In this document: positions 62,417 to 64,000 of the stretch, in pieces | Numbering within the stretch: the stretch's first letter is position 1 | Layout of the letters: each line of letters begins with the position of its first letter | Source of the DNA: JBGSYN01 sp041750975 | Lineage (GTDB): Bacteria > Pseudomonadota > Alphaproteobacteria > Geminicoccales > Geminicoccaceae | DNA: 64,000 nt | NCBI GenBank assembly: GCA_041750975.1 | Contig: JBGSYN010000148.1 | Location: forward strand, 18,655 to 82,654 | Reading direction: 5' to 3' | Notes under the pieces: model-generated | What the model was told of the DNA's origin: nothing | Database searches by the model: none | The model's input: only the letters and a program-made list of their open reading frames with translations | Position numbers and translations under genes: made by a program

Positions 62417-63866
62417 AGGGCCAGAACAACATCGCGATCGAGATTGCAAGGAAGGTCGACGCGATCGGCCGGTCGAGAATACCCAGAAAGCCGTTATCGG
62501 AAAGCTGCAGGCTCGAGCGCAACTCGCCCTCGAAGATCGGCGCCAGCACGAAGCCGATGACGAAGGGTCCGAGCGGCACTTTGCATCGATCGAGCATGAA
62601 ACCGATCAGCCCGAAGGCGATGAGAACCCAGACATCGTACATACGGTTGGAAAGCGCGTAGGCGCCGACCACGCAGCAGACGAAAATCACCGGCAGCAGA
62701 TAGGCCTTGTTGAAGACGATGACCCTGGAGATCCACCTGACCGAAACCGTCATGATGAGGAACATCAAGACGTTCGCCACAAGGTAGGCGGCGATCAGTG
62801 CCCAGACGAATTCGCCATTGGTCAAGAACAACAGCGGGCCGGGCTGGATGTTGTGCAGAATGAGGGCCGAGAGCAGGATCGCGTCGATCGGGCTGCCGGG
62901 AATACCCATCGTGATGAGCGGGATCAAGGCGCCGCCGACATTGGCGTTGTTGGCCGCTTCCGAGGCAATGATGCCTTCCTCATGGCCCGTACCGAATTTT
63001 TCCGGGGTCTTTGAGAGGTTCTTGGCGGTGACATAAGCGACCATCGCCGAAATGCTGGCGCCGACACCCGGCAGAATGCCGATCCAGGTGCCGATGATCG
63101 CGGAGCGGAAGATATTGACGCCATGCTTCTTCCACTCGCCCAGCCTGAGAAGGATGCGCGCGCCCCCGAGTTTCAATTGCGCCGGCGCCTTGCCGATCTC
63201 ATAGGCATCCTTGATGATCTGGCTCATTACGAAAATACCGAGCAAAACCGGCAGGAGATTGAAGCCGCCGTCGAAATGATGCACGCCCATGGTAAGGCGC
63301 AGCTGGCCGTCGGATTCATTCAGGCCCGGCATCGCGAACACCATGCCGAGAAAGCCCGCCAAGAGGCCCTTGATCATCGAGCCCTGGCTGATCGAGGCGA
63401 TCAGGACGATCGCCATCAGCACCATGGTGAAATACTCCCAGGGGGAGAAGGTCATGGCCCAGCGGGACAAGGGCGGTGAGAGCACCACAAGAAAGAACCC
63501 GGCGATAAGGCCGCCGATTAGGGAAGCACCGATGCCGAGCGCCAAAGCGCGTTCGGGCTCGCCGCGCGCCGCCATCGGATGGCCGTCGAAGGTCGTCATA
63601 ATCGAGCTCGGCGTGCCGGGCATGCGCAACAGCGTAGCGCTGATCAGGCCGCCCGAGACCGAGCCCACGGTCATCGCGACCATCATGACGATGGCGTGCG
63701 TGCTGTCCATGTAGAGGGAGAGCGGCATGGCGAGGGCGATCAGCATGCCGCCCGTGAGGCCCGGCACGGCGCCGACGAAGATGCTGGTCGCGGTGCCGAC
63801 GAAAATCCAGAACAGAGGCCACGGCGTGAGGCAGTAAGCAAGGCCGCCCGCGAGGCCTTCCAGCAT
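62379..63866 (-). CDS. Tripartite tricarboxylate transporter, large permease TctA
   Basis: A polytopic protein of about 495 aa with conserved TctA features: GAVPGLTGGMLIALAMPLSLYM, GTPSSIMTTFDGHPMA, GILPGVGASISAMVAYVTAK, GIPGSPIDAILLSALILHN. TctA is the main channel of a binding-protein-dependent secondary transporter for citrate-like or aromatic acids. The frame is open to 63920 but ATG 63866 lies one base after the tctB stop and fits the family start. The 5' gene tctC (binding protein) is not in view. Confidence 0.93.
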   Translation of the reverse strand: MLEGLAGGLAYCLTPWPLFWIFVGTATSIFVGAVPGLTGGMLIALAMPLSLYMDSTHAIVMMVAMTVGSVSGGLISATLLRMPGTPSSIMTTFDGHPMAARGEPERALALGIGASLIGGLIAGFFLVVLSPPLSRWAMTFSPWEYFTMVLMAIVLIASISQGSMIKGLLAGFLGMVFAMPGLNESDGQLRLTMGVHHFDGGFNLLPVLLGIFVMSQIIKDAYEIGKAPAQLKLGGARILLRLGEWKKHGVNIFRSAIIGTWIGILPGVGASISAMVAYVTAKNLSKTPEKFGTGHEEGIIASEAANNANVGGALIPLITMGIPGSPIDAILLSALILHNIQPGPLLFLTNGEFVWALIAAYLVANVLMFLIMTVSVRWISRVIVFNKAYLLPVIFVCCVVGAYALSNRMYDVWVLIAFGLIGFMLDRCKVPLGPFVIGFVLAPIFEGELRSSLQLSDNGFLGILDRPIASTFLAISIAMLFWPFIQSWRAAKARS

Positions 63867-63867
63867 G

Positions 63868-64000
63868 TCAGCGCGGCAGGTCGACGAAGAAGAAGCGGGT
63901 AAAGAGCCAGCCGCAGCCAAACGCGACGACGACGGCGACGACGGCGCCGATCGCCAGGGTTGGCCAATGCAGCCGCCCGAGCAGCGCCGCCGCCGCGATC
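63868..64000 (-). CDS. Tripartite tricarboxylate transporter TctB, C-terminal part
   Basis: The minus-strand frame from the window edge to the stop at 63868 encodes a hydrophobic C-terminus (HWPTLAIGAVVAVVVAFGCG) ending WLFTRFFFVDLPR, typical of TctB tails. Only the last ~43 codons are in the window. It is one base from the tctA start, as expected for a tctB-tctA operon. Confidence 0.82.
   Translation of the reverse strand, partial: IAAAALLGRLHWPTLAIGAVVAVVVAFGCGWLFTRFFFVDLPR

Noticed and set aside
1..64000. CRISPR arrays, tRNA or rRNA genes, insertion sequences, prophage genes
   Set aside because: No regular direct repeats, cloverleaf-like stretches, transposase or phage structural proteins were seen.

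Overview
The window is GC-rich, gene-dense chromosomal DNA from an alphaproteobacterium, most likely of a Rhodospirillales-like lineage. The evidence is a set of families and gene orders typical of that class: a SAM-II riboswitch before metA, ftsEX divergent from an MJ0042 zinc-ribbon gene, the suf operon with an Rrf2 regulator, pyrB-pyrC' followed by plsY, dprA, topA, rnr and rpmG, plus EipB, DUF3422 and a twin-transmembrane HIG1-like protein. Genus cannot be fixed from the sequence alone. I saw no rRNA, tRNA, CRISPR array, insertion sequence or prophage.

Layout. 1-4.6 kb: a partial SAM hydroxide adenosyltransferase, ispE and a TPR protein (minus strand), then a small conserved protein and a family-4-like uracil-DNA glycosylase. 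4.7-7.6 kb: a soluble lytic transglycosylase, moaB and a metallophosphoesterase. 7.6-12.4 kb: metA under a SAM-II riboswitch, divergent from a chorismate mutase-hisC-tyrA-chaC run. 12.3-15.6 kb: plsC, ftsX and ftsE (minus strand), with a zinc-ribbon membrane protein and tadA divergent from them. 16.2-22 kb: the suf operon (Rrf2 regulator, sufB, C, D, S, T) behind a 25-bp palindrome. 22-31 kb: a cupin/DUF4432 pair, a lipoprotein, pyrB with a catalytically degenerate pyrC', acetoacetate decarboxylase with 3-hydroxybutyrate dehydrogenase, DUF3422, plsY and a methyltransferase. 31-40.4 kb: dprA, topA, rnr, rpmG, an OmpA-like protein, a ROK kinase and eipB.

40.5-47 kb: 3-hydroxybutyryl-CoA dehydrogenase with two PhaR-like sites upstream, PduO-type cobalamin adenosyltransferase, a HIG1-like protein, a histone-deacetylase-family hydrolase, a BKACE enzyme, then a carbamoyltransferase-DUF5989-SxtJ cassette of unknown function and a GGCT-fold protein. 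47.3-52.5 kb: a catabolic-looking strip of uronate dehydrogenase-like protein, frameshifted BCCT transporter, RraA-like aldolase, serine hydroxymethyltransferase and a secreted nuclease-like protein. 52.5-62.2 kb (minus strand): a type II secretion operon gspE-F-C-G-H-I-J-K-L-M lacking gspD, followed by a cupin and an SDR gene. 62.3-64 kb: a remnant of a VOC protein and the tctA/tctB genes of a tripartite tricarboxylate transporter, running off the window.

The gene sets that plausibly work together are Fe-S assembly (suf), aromatic/histidine biosynthesis (chorismate mutase, hisC, tyrA), pyrimidine synthesis (pyrB with its non-catalytic pyrC'), C4/ketone-body metabolism (adc, bdhA, hbd), and the secretion pseudopilus (gsp). 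The least understood unit is the SxtIJK-like cassette at 44.2-46.7 kb.
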